Notes: generated by a model from the letters alone, not told the origin. Positions 1 through 8,954 are shown, counted from the stretch's first letter. The stretch: 64,000 nucleotides of DNA from Zobellella iuensis (GCF_016746085.1 NZ_JAERTZ010000012.1:205395-269394); one strand, 5' to 3'. Made by a program: numbers and translations.

Positions 1-375
1 CGCTTCCCAGTTGATACGTTCCAGCTGCAGGCCGTTGTTGGTGGCAATAAAACTGATATCGTCCAGCAGGCCGGCAATCTCCAGGTTGTTGGGCAATTTG
101 CGCAACTGATTTTCCAGCAGGATCTGCAGCTCGGCCAGCTGTTCCTGGTATTCGCCCAGCCCCGCCGCCTGCCGGGCCATGTCCTCAAAAGCCATCCTCA
201 GCCGCACTTCCTCGGCCTGGGTTCTGTCCAGCTGTGCCAGGCTGTCCTTGATAAAGAGGTAGCCGACGACAGCGGCCAGCAGGACACACACCAGGGCAAT
301 GGCGACGATTTTGGCGGACTTGGGCCACTGGCCGATATTATCGAAATCCAGCTCCTCGAGCTGTTGCCAGTTCAT
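1..375 (-). CDS. pilO: Type IV pilus alignment protein PilO (C-terminus cut by window edge)
   Basis: PilO is an inner-membrane protein that pairs with PilN and links the cytoplasmic PilM ring to the PilP/PilQ secretin in the type IV pilus alignment complex. The readable first ~125 residues start MNWQQLEELD, followed by one hydrophobic membrane segment (about residues 24-42) and a coiled-coil region rich in Glu, Gln and Leu, the usual PilO layout. The start ATG (373-375) overlaps the pilN stop by 4 nt, indicating translational coupling in a pilM-pilN-pilO operon. The 3' part and any pilP/pilQ lie outside the window. Confidence 0.9.
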   Translation of the reverse strand, partial: MNWQQLEELDFDNIGQWPKSAKIVAIALVCVLLAAVVGYLFIKDSLAQLDRTQAEEVRLRMAFEDMARQAAGLGEYQEQLAELQILLENQLRKLPNNLEIAGLLDDISFIATNNGLQLERINWEA

Positions 376-932
376 CGCATCGCTCCCGCTATGGTTTCAT
401 TGACCCTGAACAGCATGGAAAACTGACTGAGTGCGACAGGTTCGGCATCGCTGGCGAAAATGGAGCTGATCCTGGGCTCCATCAGCCAGCCGCTGCCTTC
501 TATATGGCGGATCATGGCGGCCACCCGGGCGTAAGCTTCGGCCTTGCCCACCACATCGACCCTGTTATCGGCCACATTGACGGAGCTCAGGTACACACCG
601 GGCGGCACCAGTTCGGGCAACTGATTGAACAGCCGCACCGAAAAATTGCGCCGCTGCTGGAAACTGTCGATCAGCAGCATCAGCTCCATCAACCGAGCCC
701 GCTGCTCCTGGATATGGCGGATTTCGCCCAGCACCAGGTCGAGCCGGGCCGTTTCGGTCTGCAGCAGCTGATTACGCTCCTGCTGGCGGGCGATGTGCTG
801 ATGCACCCACAGGTTGATCACCAGCATCGCCGCCAACGTGGCCAGTGCAGCCCCTCCCAGCCAGGCCAGAAACTGCTTCTGCTGCCCGGCCCGGACCCCG
901 TCCCGCCAGGGCAGCAGGTTTATATTGGACAT
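372..932 (-). CDS. pilN: Type IV pilus assembly protein PilN
   Basis: PilN is a bitopic inner-membrane protein of the type IV pilus alignment complex. The N-terminal INLLPWR motif (about residues 4-10) is the conserved cytoplasmic peptide that docks in PilM. It is followed by one membrane segment (about 21-43), a coiled coil (about 48-90), and a periplasmic alpha/beta domain that pairs with PilO. The length, 186 aa, is normal. It overlaps pilM by 13 nt upstream and pilO by 4 nt downstream, so the three are one transcription unit. Confidence 0.93.
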   Translation of the reverse strand: MSNINLLPWRDGVRAGQQKQFLAWLGGAALATLAAMLVINLWVHQHIARQQERNQLLQTETARLDLVLGEIRHIQEQRARLMELMLLIDSFQQRRNFSVRLFNQLPELVPPGVYLSSVNVADNRVDVVGKAEAYARVAAMIRHIEGSGWLMEPRISSIFASDAEPVALSQFSMLFRVNETIAGAMR

Positions 933-1975
933 GGGGTCCCTCCCCGCAATGCCAGTCCCAGCGCCGTCATGTAGGCGGCATCGGTGCCCTCCCTCGGCCC
1001 CTGTTCGAACAAGCGGCCAAAATCCGGTTGCAGCACGGGAATGCTCAACTCCTGTTCGAGTACCGGGGCCAGTTCCGGCAGCAGACTGCCACCGCCGCTG
1101 AGAAACAAGGCGGCGGGCGGCTTGTTACCCGAACTGCTGCAGAACAACTGCACGTTACGACGGACATGCTGGAGTACCGCCGTGATATACTGCTGCTCGG
1201 TATCCTGTCTCAGAGCCGGGGGAAGGGTGCCATCGATCTTCGCCTGCTCGACGCTGTCTTCCGCCATGTCGGTCAATTTGCACAATTCCCGGGTCAACTG
1301 GGCACCGCCGAAGTGCTGCAGCCGGCTGTGGATCACTTCTCCCTCTTCAATCACTGCAAAGGTCAGGCATTCGGCACCGATATCCACCAGCGACAGCATA
1401 CCGGCATGGGTATTGTCTGCCGCCAGGCAGGCATTGACCGCCCGGGCCAGGGCATGCACGCCGATATCCACCACCCTGGTATGCCACCCCGCCTGCTGCA
1501 AGGCGCTCAACCGGGTGCTGATGCTTTCGGTGCGGGCGGCGCTGAGCAGGATATTTTCCCGCTCCGGATGGTGGGCATTGATGCCCAGGCTTTCATAATC
1601 CAGGCTGATTTCATCCAGCGGATAAGGAATGTGCTGCTCGGCCTCGAGCAGCACCTGATTTTCCAGCTCTTCCGCCGACAGGTTGCGGGGAACCAGTATC
1701 ATCTTGGTAATGACACTGTTGCCGGTCACGGCGGTGGCGGCGTGGTCACAACGGCAATGGAGCTGACGCCGCAACTGCCGCAGCGCCATCACCACCTGGC
1801 CCACATCCAGTAGCTGGTGATCGATAATACTGCTCTTGGGGGTGGGAATACTGGCCACGGCGTCGAGCGAATAGTGGCCCGGCGTTCCTCTTAAGGCCAC
1901 CGCCTTAATGCTGCTGGTTCCGAAATCTATTCCTACCAACCATGGGAAACGCCTGCCGCGGCTAAAGCTCAGCAT
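920..1975 (-). CDS. pilM: Type IV pilus actin-like ATPase PilM
   Basis: PilM is the cytoplasmic actin/FtsA-fold protein of the type IV pilus, which binds ATP and the PilN N-terminal peptide. Visible signature elements are the phosphate-1 loop GIDFGTSSIKAV near residue 15, a second phosphate loop around SLVDIGAECLTF (about 190-202), and the adenosine motif LFLSGGGSLLPEL (about 294-306). The length of 351 aa is typical. It is the first gene of the pilMNO operon and is divergent from mrcA, the standard gammaproteobacterial arrangement. The 164-bp gap between pilM and mrcA presumably holds both promoters, but I could not place them with confidence. Confidence 0.93.
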   Translation of the reverse strand: MLSFSRGRRFPWLVGIDFGTSSIKAVALRGTPGHYSLDAVASIPTPKSSIIDHQLLDVGQVVMALRQLRRQLHCRCDHAATAVTGNSVITKMILVPRNLSAEELENQVLLEAEQHIPYPLDEISLDYESLGINAHHPERENILLSAARTESISTRLSALQQAGWHTRVVDIGVHALARAVNACLAADNTHAGMLSLVDIGAECLTFAVIEEGEVIHSRLQHFGGAQLTRELCKLTDMAEDSVEQAKIDGTLPPALRQDTEQQYITAVLQHVRRNVQLFCSSSGNKPPAALFLSGGGSLLPELAPVLEQELSIPVLQPDFGRLFEQGPREGTDAAYMTALGLALRGGTPCPI

Positions 1976-2139
1976 AGGTATCCGTGCTCTTGTTTTTATT
2001 GGTTTGGGTAAGGATAGACGGACTCTGTCAGGGCGATGAAATTATTGCGGTACAAAAATAAAGCGCTCGAACAACACCGCCGACACAGGATATACTTGGA
2101 CGCTGTTGGTTAAAAAATGATTTATCGGGTTATCACTCC

Positions 2140-4518
2140 ATGCTCAAATGGCTCACTCGCCTGTTTTTATTCGGTGTTTTTCTGATTCTGTGCGGCCTGA
2201 CCGCGATCTTTGTGCTGTATCAGCAGGTCAAAACGGAACTGCCGGATGTTTCCACTCTCAAGGACGTACGCCTGGAAACCCCCATGCGCGTCTTCAGCCA
2301 GGACGGCGAGCTTATTTCCCAATACGGTGAACAGCGGCGTACCCCCATTTCCGTCGCCGAGATGCCACCGCTGCTGATCGATGCCTTCCTGGCCACCGAG
2401 GATGCCCGTTTCTACGAGCACCCGGGCATAGACCCCATCGGCATCAGCCGGGCGGCGATAGTCTGGCTGAGCACAGGCGAAAAACGCCAGGGCGCCAGCA
2501 CCATCACCCAGCAGGTCGCCCGTAACTTTTTCCTCAGCCGGGAAAAGACCGTGATCCGCAAGGTCAAGGAGATTTTCCTCGCCCTGCATATCGAAACCCT
2601 GCTGACCAAGGACGAAATCCTCGAGCTGTATCTCAACAAGATCCCGCTGGGGCATCGCTCCCATGGCGTTGCCGCCGCGGCCCAGGTGTATTACGGCAAA
2701 AACGTCAATGAACTGAGCCTGGCGGAAATGGCGATGATCGCCGGCCTGCCCCAGGCCCCTTCGGTACTCAACCCGATCAGCAACCCCCGCCGCGCCGCAG
2801 AGCGGCGGGCCATAGTGCTGGGCCGGATGCTGGAAACCGGCAAGATCAGCCGTTCAGAGTATGATGACGCCATGGCCAGCCCGGTGGCGGCCCGTTATCA
2901 CGGTGCCGAAATCACCCTCAGCGCCCCCTATCTGGCGGAAATGGCCCACCAGTTTGCGCTTTCGATGTTCGGAGCGGAAGCCTACACCCAAGGGCTGAGC
3001 GTCTACACCACGGTACAGGCCGACGAACAGCGTGCCGCCAACGCCGCCCTGATCAACGGGCTACTGGCTTATGACCTGCGCCATGGTTATCGCGGCCCCG
3101 AAGCCACCTTGTGGCAAGGCAGCCCCTGGAGTGCCGACCAGATCCTGCAGCATCTCGACGAACAGCCCTCCTACTGGCCGCTGGAGCCTGCCGTGGTCAC
3201 CGCCGTGGCCGAGCGCGGCGCCACCCTGCTCATCAAGGGCAAGGGCGAAGTCCGGCTCGACTGGGATAGCCTCAAATGGGCTCGTCGTTATATTTCCGAC
3301 AGCCGCCAGGGCAATGCCCCGCGCCAGGCCGGGGACATCCTCAAGACCGGCGAGCAAATCTGGGTACGTCCCCAGGGCGAAGGTTGGCTGCTGGCTCAGT
3401 TGCCGGAAATCAACGGCGCCCTGGTGGCGCTCGAGCCCGCCAGCGGTGCCGTCACCGCCCTGGTCGGTGGCTTCAACTTCACCCTCAACAAGTTCAACCG
3501 CTCCGAGCAGGCGGCGCGACAGATGGGCTCCAACATCAAGCCCTTCGTCTACTCCGCCGCCCTGGACAACGGCTTCACCCTGGCCAGCATGGTCAACGAC
3601 GCCCCCATCAACCACTGGGATGCCGGCAGCGGCAGCTCCTGGCGGCCGCGCAACTCTCCCAACGTCTACGACGGCCCCATCCGGGTGCGCGAGGCCCTGG
3701 CCCGGTCCAAGAACGTGGTCTCCATCCGCCTGCTGCGCGACACCGGTATCCCGGCAACCATGCAGCGGCTGAACGACTTCGGCTTCAATACCGCCAGCAT
3801 TCCGGCCACCGAGAGCCTGGCGCTGGGTTCCCCTTCCGCCACCCCGCTGGAGATGGTGACCGGTTACGCCACCTTCGCCAACGGCGGCCACAAGATCACC
3901 CCCTTCGTGGTGGAACGCATCGAAGATGCCCAGGGCCAGGTACTGTACCAGGCACAACCGGTGACTCAGCAGGTGATCAGCGCGGAAAACGCCTTCCTGA
4001 TCACCGAGGCCCTGAACTCCGCCATCTGGGGTGGTGTGAGCGACGGTCGCCGCTGGAACGGCACCGGCTGGCGCGCCGGCCGGGCACTGGAACGCAAGGA
4101 CATCGCCGGCAAGACCGGCACCACCAACGACTCCCGTGACGCCTGGTTCTCCGGTTATGCCCCCGCCCGGGTGGCCACCGCCTGGGTCGGCTTCGACGAC
4201 TTCGGCCGCCCCCTGGGACGAACCGCCCACAACCCCAACCTGGGTGCGGATCAGGTGACAGGGGGCGAGTTCGGCGGCAGTGCCGCCCTGCCTATCTGGA
4301 TAGACTATATGAAGGTCGCACTCAAGGATTACCCGGAGCAGCCACGCCGGATGCCGGAAAACCTGGTGACCGTGACCATCGACAGCGGCAGCGGCCTGCG
4401 TACCGATGGCCAGGGGGTGGCGGAGTACTTCGTGCAGGGCACCGAGCCCAGGCGCTATGGCCGGGCCGGCAACAGCCAGCAGTTCGGCGGCACCAGCATT
4501 ACCGACGAGCTGTTCTGA
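2140..4518 (+). CDS. mrcA: Penicillin-binding protein 1A, bifunctional glycosyltransferase/transpeptidase
   Basis: This is a class A PBP that polymerises lipid II and cross-links peptidoglycan at the periplasmic face of the inner membrane. It has an N-terminal anchor (about residues 8-28). The GT51 domain carries catalytic Glu87 in TEDARFY and the QGASTITQQ motif (about 117-125). The transpeptidase has S464-N-I-K467 (SxxK), S523-K-N525 (SxN) and K658-T-G660 (KTG). All key residues are present, and at 792 aa it is slightly shorter than E. coli PBP1A. It is transcribed away from pilM and ends at a strong terminator. Confidence 0.96.
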   Translation: MLKWLTRLFLFGVFLILCGLTAIFVLYQQVKTELPDVSTLKDVRLETPMRVFSQDGELISQYGEQRRTPISVAEMPPLLIDAFLATEDARFYEHPGIDPIGISRAAIVWLSTGEKRQGASTITQQVARNFFLSREKTVIRKVKEIFLALHIETLLTKDEILELYLNKIPLGHRSHGVAAAAQVYYGKNVNELSLAEMAMIAGLPQAPSVLNPISNPRRAAERRAIVLGRMLETGKISRSEYDDAMASPVAARYHGAEITLSAPYLAEMAHQFALSMFGAEAYTQGLSVYTTVQADEQRAANAALINGLLAYDLRHGYRGPEATLWQGSPWSADQILQHLDEQPSYWPLEPAVVTAVAERGATLLIKGKGEVRLDWDSLKWARRYISDSRQGNAPRQAGDILKTGEQIWVRPQGEGWLLAQLPEINGALVALEPASGAVTALVGGFNFTLNKFNRSEQAARQMGSNIKPFVYSAALDNGFTLASMVNDAPINHWDAGSGSSWRPRNSPNVYDGPIRVREALARSKNVVSIRLLRDTGIPATMQRLNDFGFNTASIPATESLALGSPSATPLEMVTGYATFANGGHKITPFVVERIEDAQGQVLYQAQPVTQQVISAENAFLITEALNSAIWGGVSDGRRWNGTGWRAGRALERKDIAGKTGTTNDSRDAWFSGYAPARVATAWVGFDDFGRPLGRTAHNPNLGADQVTGGEFGGSAALPIWIDYMKVALKDYPEQPRRMPENLVTVTIDSGSGLRTDGQGVAEYFVQGTEPRRYGRAGNSQQFGGTSITDELF

Positions 4519-4539
4519 ACCATCCACGGCGCGAACAGC

Positions 4540-4572
4540 AAAGGGGCTGGAGTTTTCCTCCGGCCCCTTTTT
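4540..4572 (+). terminator. Rho-independent terminator after mrcA
   Basis: The arms AAGGGGCTGGAG and CTCCGGCCCCTT form a long GC-rich stem around a TTTTC loop and are followed by a T run. It starts 22 bp after the mrcA stop and may also end convergent oxyR transcription. Confidence 0.85.
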
Positions 4573-4581
4573 GATGCCCGC

Positions 4582-5475
4582 CTACAGCCGCTCCTTGACC
4601 AACTTGCCGATCACCTTGGCCATCTCATTGAAGCAGGGCCGGCGCACCGAATGGATACGATACAGCAGGGCTATGGTACGGCTGGGCTCGGGATCCGTCA
4701 CCGGCAGGTAGCTGATGCCCAGGCTGCCGTTATGGAGGCCGATGGCGAGCCGGGGGATCAGGGTCAGGCCCGAGCCCGCCGCCACCATGTTGCGCAGGGT
4801 TTCCAGGCTGGTGGCCTGGAAGTGGGTATCCTCGCCGATGCCGGCGGCGAAGCAAAACCCCATGGCTTGATCCCGCAGGCAATGGCCGTCTTCCAGCATC
4901 AGCAGTTTTTCACCTTTCAGCTCTTCCAGGCTGATCCGCTCACGCCCGGCCCAGGCATGCTCCGCCGGCAACGCCAGCAGCAGCGACTCTTCATACAGCG
5001 GCAGGGCACCGAAGCTGTCCATATTGTCCAACTGAGCCAGGATCAGGCAATCCAGCTCGCCGTCGGCCAGCTGTTTCAGCAATACCTGGGTCTGGGCTTC
5101 GTATAAGTAGATATGCAGTTCGGGGAAGTGCTGCTTGAGCGCCGGAATGATATGGGGCAGCAGGTAGGGCCCCACCGTCGGGATAAGACCGATATGCAGC
5201 TCACCCGACATGGGTTCGGTAAAGGTACGGGCGATGTCCCTGAGTTCCTTGGTGGCCGCCAGCACCCGCCGGGCCTGGGCGGTAATGGCCTCTCCCGCCG
5301 GAGTAAAGAGTACCTTGCGGGAGGTACGCTCCATCAGCAACACCCCCAGTTCATCCTCCAGCTTGCGCAACTGGCCGCTCAGGGTGGGCTGGCTGACGAA
5401 GCATTTCTCCGCCGCCTTGCGAAAATGCCGTTCCTCCGCCAGGGCCACCAGATATTCGAGATCCCTTAAATTCAC
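4582..5475 (-). CDS. oxyR: Hydrogen peroxide-sensing LysR regulator OxyR
   Basis: OxyR is a LysR-family cytoplasmic transcription factor activated by disulfide formation. The N-terminal winged HTH covers about residues 1-60 (HFRKAAEKCFVSQPTLSGQLRKLE). In the effector domain, Cys199 (EDGHC) and Cys208 (MGFC) fall at exactly the E. coli OxyR numbering, so the redox switch is intact. The length is 297 aa. It lies downstream of the peroxiredoxin-glutaredoxin gene on the same strand, separated by a terminator, and a sequence resembling an OxyR site sits 34-59 bp upstream of its start, suggesting autoregulation. Confidence 0.95.
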   Translation of the reverse strand: MNLRDLEYLVALAEERHFRKAAEKCFVSQPTLSGQLRKLEDELGVLLMERTSRKVLFTPAGEAITAQARRVLAATKELRDIARTFTEPMSGELHIGLIPTVGPYLLPHIIPALKQHFPELHIYLYEAQTQVLLKQLADGELDCLILAQLDNMDSFGALPLYEESLLLALPAEHAWAGRERISLEELKGEKLLMLEDGHCLRDQAMGFCFAAGIGEDTHFQATSLETLRNMVAAGSGLTLIPRLAIGLHNGSLGISYLPVTDPEPSRTIALLYRIHSVRRPCFNEMAKVIGKLVKERL

Positions 5476-5508
5476 GCTTTCACCGTTCTTTCTTCGCTTT
5501 TGAGGCCA

Positions 5509-5534
5509 ATAGTCACCGATTAGGTGACAAATAG
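5509..5534. promoter_or_regulatory. Candidate OxyR site upstream of oxyR
   Basis: Elements ATAG (5509-5512), TTAG (5520-5523) and ATAG (5531-5534) repeat at 11-bp intervals, the spacing of the OxyR consensus of four ATAG/CTAT blocks. The inner GTCACC and GGTGAC arms form a perfect inverted repeat with 5 bp between them. The second block is degenerate and the fourth is not recognisable, so this is a weaker match than the site at 6401-6437. Confidence 0.45.
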
Positions 5535-5560
5535 GAAGGTCCGCTGCAGCGAGCCCAGAA

Positions 5561-5583
5561 AGAAAAAGGGGCTTGCGCCCCTT
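5561..5583 (-). terminator. Terminator after the peroxiredoxin-glutaredoxin gene
   Basis: On the minus strand, AAGGGGC-GCAA-GCCCCTT is followed by a T-rich stretch. It lies 20 bp past the stop of the peroxiredoxin-glutaredoxin gene and separates it from oxyR. Confidence 0.8.
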
Positions 5584-5602
5584 CCCTCACCGGCCCATGC
5601 TG

Positions 5603-6331
5603 TTACGCCAGATACTCCGCCAGTTCGTCGCTGCCGCCGATATGGCGACCGTCGATAAAGATCTGCGGCACAGTACTGCGGCCCGATACCGCTTTCAGGC
5701 TGATGCTGGTGGCGTCCTGACCCAGGATCACTTCTTCATAGCGCAGGCCCTGGTCGAGCAGCATCTGCTTGGCCCGGGCACAGAAGGGGCAGCCCGGCTT
5801 GCTGAACAGGGTAATGGCCGAGGGTTTGGCCGCCAGAGGATTGATATGGGCCAGCATGGTATCGGCATCGGACACTTCGAAGGGATCCCCCGGCTTGTTC
5901 GGCTCGATGAACATCTTGGCGATAATGCCGTCTTTCACCAGCATGGAGTAACGCCAGGAACGCTGGCCGAAGCCCAGCTCCTGCTTGTCCACCAGCATGC
6001 CCATACCCTCGGTGAATTCGCCGTTGCCGTCCGGGATCACCCGGATGTGTTCCGCTTCCTGCTCCTTGAGCCAGGCGTTCATCACGAAGGTGTCGTTGAC
6101 ACTGATGCAGACGATGTCGTCCACCCCATTCTCGAACAACACCGGCGCCAGCTCGTTGTAACGCGGCAGGTGGGTGGCGGAACAGGTCGGGGTGAAGGCG
6201 CCGGGCAGGGAAAACACCACCACAGTCCTGCCATTGAAGATATCGTCGCTGGTGACGTCCTGCCACTGCTCGCCCTGGCGGGTGCGAAAGGTCACCTGGG
6301 GGACTCTCTGTCCGGTCTTGTCGTGCAGCAT
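5603..6331 (-). CDS. Hybrid peroxiredoxin-glutaredoxin (Prx5-Grx fusion)
   Basis: This is a cytoplasmic peroxidase of the Haemophilus/Vibrio PGdx type, which reduces peroxides using glutathione through its own glutaredoxin domain. The peroxiredoxin-5 domain spans about residues 1-165, with peroxidatic Cys50 in GAFTPTC. The glutaredoxin domain spans about 170-242, with the active site C181-P-F-C184 and the cis-proline motif TVPQIF. The length, 242 aa, is normal for the fusion. A near-consensus OxyR operator lies upstream (6401-6437) and oxyR lies downstream, so this is very likely an OxyR-activated peroxide-defence locus. Confidence 0.93.
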   Translation of the reverse strand: MLHDKTGQRVPQVTFRTRQGEQWQDVTSDDIFNGRTVVVFSLPGAFTPTCSATHLPRYNELAPVLFENGVDDIVCISVNDTFVMNAWLKEQEAEHIRVIPDGNGEFTEGMGMLVDKQELGFGQRSWRYSMLVKDGIIAKMFIEPNKPGDPFEVSDADTMLAHINPLAAKPSAITLFSKPGCPFCARAKQMLLDQGLRYEEVILGQDATSISLKAVSGRSTVPQIFIDGRHIGGSDELAEYLA

Positions 6332-6400
6332 ACTGTCGTCCTCATCTGGAGTTGTGTCTCATTTGTAGACCAGTATGCCGCCAAAGATTTGATTATTGAA

Positions 6401-6437
6401 ACAGTTTACGAACATCAAATTGATAGGTTAAATCTAT
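6401..6437. promoter_or_regulatory. OxyR operator of the peroxiredoxin-glutaredoxin gene
   Basis: Read on the minus strand the four blocks are ATAG, CTAT, ATGT and CTGT, each separated by exactly 7 bp. This matches the OxyR consensus ATAG-n7-CTAT-n7-ATAG-n7-CTAT at 13 of 16 core positions, and the first pair is perfect, including the inner T and A (ATAGnTnnnAnCTAT). The site ends 69 bp upstream of the start codon, so it would lie next to the -35 region as expected for an activator. Confidence 0.75.
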
Positions 6438-6438
6438 T

Positions 6439-6478
6439 AAAAAGCGGAAAGAAGCCTGCACCGGCACCTTTCCGCTTT
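6439..6478 (-). terminator. Terminator after the DUF465 gene
   Basis: Arms AAAGCGGAAAG (6441-6451) and CTTTCCGCTTT (6468-6478) form an 11-bp stem. On the minus strand it is followed by a T run, just past the stop of the gene at 6482-6721. Confidence 0.75.
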
Positions 6479-6481
6479 CGT

Positions 6482-6721
6482 TTACCCCTGGCCGTTCAGC
6501 AGACGCTTATAGATTTGGTCCTTCAGTTGCAGGCGCTGCATCTTCAGCTCTTCGAAATGCTGGTCCGACACCGGCATGTCCCGGGACTCCAGCCCCGCTA
6601 TCTGGTGATCCAGCTTGTGATACTCGTTCGCCATCCGCGCGAAGTCGGCATCCAGCTGTTTCAGCTCGGCTATCTTGTCCACGTATTCAGGAAACTCTAT
6701 GGTCAAGGCGTGGCTTCCCAT
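6482..6721 (-). CDS. YdcH-family (DUF465) small helical protein
   Basis: This 79-aa protein is almost entirely helical and charged, with coiled-coil heptads. The family signature appears around residues 17-45, and the C-terminal segment LKMQRLQLKDQIYKRL is typical of DUF465/YdcH proteins. The cellular role of the family is not established. It sits between dusA and the peroxide-defence genes on the same strand and has its own terminator downstream. Confidence 0.82.
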   Translation of the reverse strand: MGSHALTIEFPEYVDKIAELKQLDADFARMANEYHKLDHQIAGLESRDMPVSDQHFEELKMQRLQLKDQIYKRLLNGQG

Positions 6722-6752
6722 GGGCTTGGCTCCTTTGTTGGCTGAGGATGCC

Positions 6753-7799
6753 TTAACTATAGTCGAGCACGGCCTCCGGTACCTTGGCCAGGGCCGCCTC
6801 CACCACCTCGACGCCGGCGCCGACTTTGTGGGCGTTCTCGCTCAGGTGGCGGCGCCAGGCCCGGGCGCCCGGCAGCCCCTGGAAAATGCCCAGGGTATGG
6901 CGGGTGATGTTGCCGAGATAGGTGCCCCGGCCCAGCTCCCGTTCGATGTAGGGCAAGAGATTGCGGATCACCTGATGGCGTCCGGGCACCTCGTGCCCGT
7001 CGTTGAACAGGGCCGCGTCCACCTGCGCCAGCAGATAGGGATTCTGGTACACCTCGCGGCCGAGCATGACGCCGTCCAGGTGCTGGAGGTGCCCCCTGGC
7101 CTCGTCCAAGCTCTTGATGCCGCCATTGATGGCGATGGTCAGGCCCGGGTAATCCCGCTTGAGCCGGTAGACCCGCTCGTAGTCGAGGGGGGGGATCTCC
7201 CGGTTTTCCCGCGGGCTCAGCCCCTTCAGCCAGGCCTTGCGCGCATGCACTATCAGGCTGTCGGTGCCCGCCTCGATCAGCCGTTCCACCAGGGTGCAGA
7301 GAAAGGCGTAGCTGTCCTGCTCGTCGATGCCGATACGGGTCTTTACCGTCACCGGTATGGCCACCTCGGCCTTCATCGCCGCCACGCACTCGGCCACCAG
7401 GGCCGGCTCCGCCATCAGGCAGGCACCGAACATGCCGTTCTGCACCCGATCCGAGGGGCAGCCCACGTTGAGGTTGAGCTCATCGTAGCCGCGCTGCTCG
7501 GCCAGCACGGCGCACTGGGCCAGGGCCGCCGGATCGCTGCCACCCAGCTGCAGCACCAGGGGCTGCTCCTCGGGGCTGAACGCCAGGTAGTCGCCCTTGC
7601 CGTGCAGTATGGCGCCGGTGGTGACCATCTCGGTATAGAGCTGGGCGTGGCGGCTCATCAGCCGGTGGAAATAGCGGCAGTGGCGGTCGGTCCAGTCCAG
7701 CATGGGGGCAACAGAAAACCTGCCAGAGCTGAAACCGCCAGCCGTAGCGGCTTCGCTCTGGTTTTTCCTTGAATTTGAATCTCTTACAATCTCGGTCAT
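6753..7799 (-). CDS. dusA: tRNA-dihydrouridine(20/20a) synthase DusA, with element-supplied N-terminus
   Basis: DusA is an FMN-dependent enzyme reducing uridine 20/20a in the tRNA D-loop. Conserved elements include [17 protein letters not shown] (about residues 28-44), the catalytic-Cys region [14 protein letters not shown] (about 117-130) and KTRIGID. The chosen start (7799) gives 348 aa. Codons upstream of APML derive from the integrated element, because the original N-terminus survives at 21123-21209, where [11 protein letters not shown] is identical. The enzyme is therefore intact, but its first ~33 residues, RBS and promoter have been replaced by the element. Confidence 0.93.
   Translation of the reverse strand: MTEIVRDSNSRKNQSEAATAGGFSSGRFSVAPMLDWTDRHCRYFHRLMSRHAQLYTEMVTTGAILHGKGDYLAFSPEEQPLVLQLGGSDPAALAQCAVLAEQRGYDELNLNVGCPSDRVQNGMFGACLMAEPALVAECVAAMKAEVAIPVTVKTRIGIDEQDSYAFLCTLVERLIEAGTDSLIVHARKAWLKGLSPRENREIPPLDYERVYRLKRDYPGLTIAINGGIKSLDEARGHLQHLDGVMLGREVYQNPYLLAQVDAALFNDGHEVPGRHQVIRNLLPYIERELGRGTYLGNITRHTLGIFQGLPGARAWRRHLSENAHKVGAGVEVVEAALAKVPEAVLDYS
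7699..7709. repeat. Left attachment core (att direct repeat)
   Basis: AGCATGGGGGC lies inside the dusA codons for APML, in the part of dusA where other integrative elements are known to insert. An identical copy lies at 21142-21152. Confidence 0.8.
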
Positions 7800-7830
7800 T
7801 TCACATTGTTCTCTAATGTTTTTCAGGCTA

Positions 7831-7865
7831 CGGTATCCCACTGAGTATCCCACGCATATGGGATA
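7831..7865. promoter_or_regulatory. Candidate integrase arm-type sites, left end
   Basis: Three copies of TATCCCA occur within 35 bp: 7834-7840 and 7846-7852 in direct orientation, and 7859-7865 inverted (TGGGATA). They lie between dusA and the integrase start. The same heptamer recurs near the right end at 20437-20443 and 21081-21087, in the context AAGTATCCCA. The distribution at both ends fits arm-type sites of the first integrase; overlap with the int promoter would allow autorepression. Confidence 0.55.
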
Positions 7866-7880
7866 TCCAATGGAGGGAGC

Positions 7881-8954
7881 ATGGCCAGTTTTACAGTGGA
7901 AAAGCGCAAAACGGCGGCGGGCGTCATACGTTACCGCTGCATAGTGCGCGTCAAAAAAGATAAGGCGATAGTGTATCAGGAGTCCCGTACCTTCGGGAAA
8001 TTGACCGATGCCCGCACCTGGGGCAAGGCGATGGTGTCCCATATCGAGACCCAGGGGATCCCCGGGCAGGCGCCGGAGGTGCCGACCATTCGGGAGCTGA
8101 TCGCCATGTATCAGCAAGACCCGGACATTGCCAAGAAGATCGGCCGCACCAAGGGCTATGTGCTCGACCTGCTGGCCGACAGCGATATATCGAAGCTGCA
8201 GGCCGACAAGCTGACCACCATGGCCATCATCAACCACTGCCGCGACCGCAACGCCGCCGGCGCCAAGCCGCAAACCGTCGCCCAGGACATCAGCTACCTG
8301 AAATCGGTCTACACGTCCGCCAAGCCGGTGTTTGGGATACCGGTCAACGACGAGGTGATCCGCGAGGTGATCCCCGTACTGCACAGCATGGGCCTGATTG
8401 GGCGCTCGGAACGGCGTAGCCGGCGGCCGACCAGCGACGAGATCGACAGGTTGCGCGAGGGCCTGGCCAAGCGTATGAACCACCGGGGCAGCAAGATCCC
8501 GCTGACCGATATCCTGGATTTTTCGGTATTAAGCTGCATGCGGATCAGCGAAGTGTGCGGCATACGTTGGGACGACATCGATGACGAAGCCCGTGCCGTC
8601 ATGGTCCGCAACCGCAAGGATCCCAGGAAGAAAGCCGGCAACCATATGTGGGTGCCGCTGCTGGGCGAAGCCTGGAGCATAGTGCAGCGACAGCCCAGGG
8701 ATGGCGATCTGATCTTCCCCTACAACTCCCGCAGCGTCACCGCCGCATTCCAGCGGGTACGCAACGACTTGGGTATAGAGGATCTGCGTTACCACGACTT
8801 GCGCCGAGAGGGAGCAAGCCGCTTGTTTGAAGCCGGATTCGGGATCGAAGAGGTGGCGCAAGTGACCGGTCACAGAAGCCTGAACCTGCTCTGGCAGGTG
8901 TACACGGAGCTATTCCCGGGGCGGCTTCATGCCAAGATGAAGGTGCAGGAATAA
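7881..8954 (+). CDS. Tyrosine recombinase, dusA-adjacent integrase
   Basis: This is a 357-aa phage-type integrase. The catalytic set is complete: Arg221 (CMRISEV), a Lys in RKDPRKKAG (about 246-251), H305-x2-R308 (HDLR), His331 (GHRS) and nucleophile Tyr341 (VYTEL). The N-terminal ~170 residues contain the arm-binding and core-binding domains. GGAGGG precedes the ATG at a normal distance. Its position immediately beside the dusA junction, reading inward, identifies it as the enzyme that probably integrated the element. Candidate arm sites lie just upstream. Confidence 0.93.
   Translation: MASFTVEKRKTAAGVIRYRCIVRVKKDKAIVYQESRTFGKLTDARTWGKAMVSHIETQGIPGQAPEVPTIRELIAMYQQDPDIAKKIGRTKGYVLDLLADSDISKLQADKLTTMAIINHCRDRNAAGAKPQTVAQDISYLKSVYTSAKPVFGIPVNDEVIREVIPVLHSMGLIGRSERRSRRPTSDEIDRLREGLAKRMNHRGSKIPLTDILDFSVLSCMRISEVCGIRWDDIDDEARAVMVRNRKDPRKKAGNHMWVPLLGEAWSIVQRQPRDGDLIFPYNSRSVTAAFQRVRNDLGIEDLRYHDLRREGASRLFEAGFGIEEVAQVTGHRSLNLLWQVYTELFPGRLHAKMKVQE

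Noticed and set aside
6753..8483. A 576-codon frame joining dusA with sequence to 8483
   Set aside because: The part above 7799 runs antisense to the first integrase and has no DusA similarity; dusA starts at 7799.
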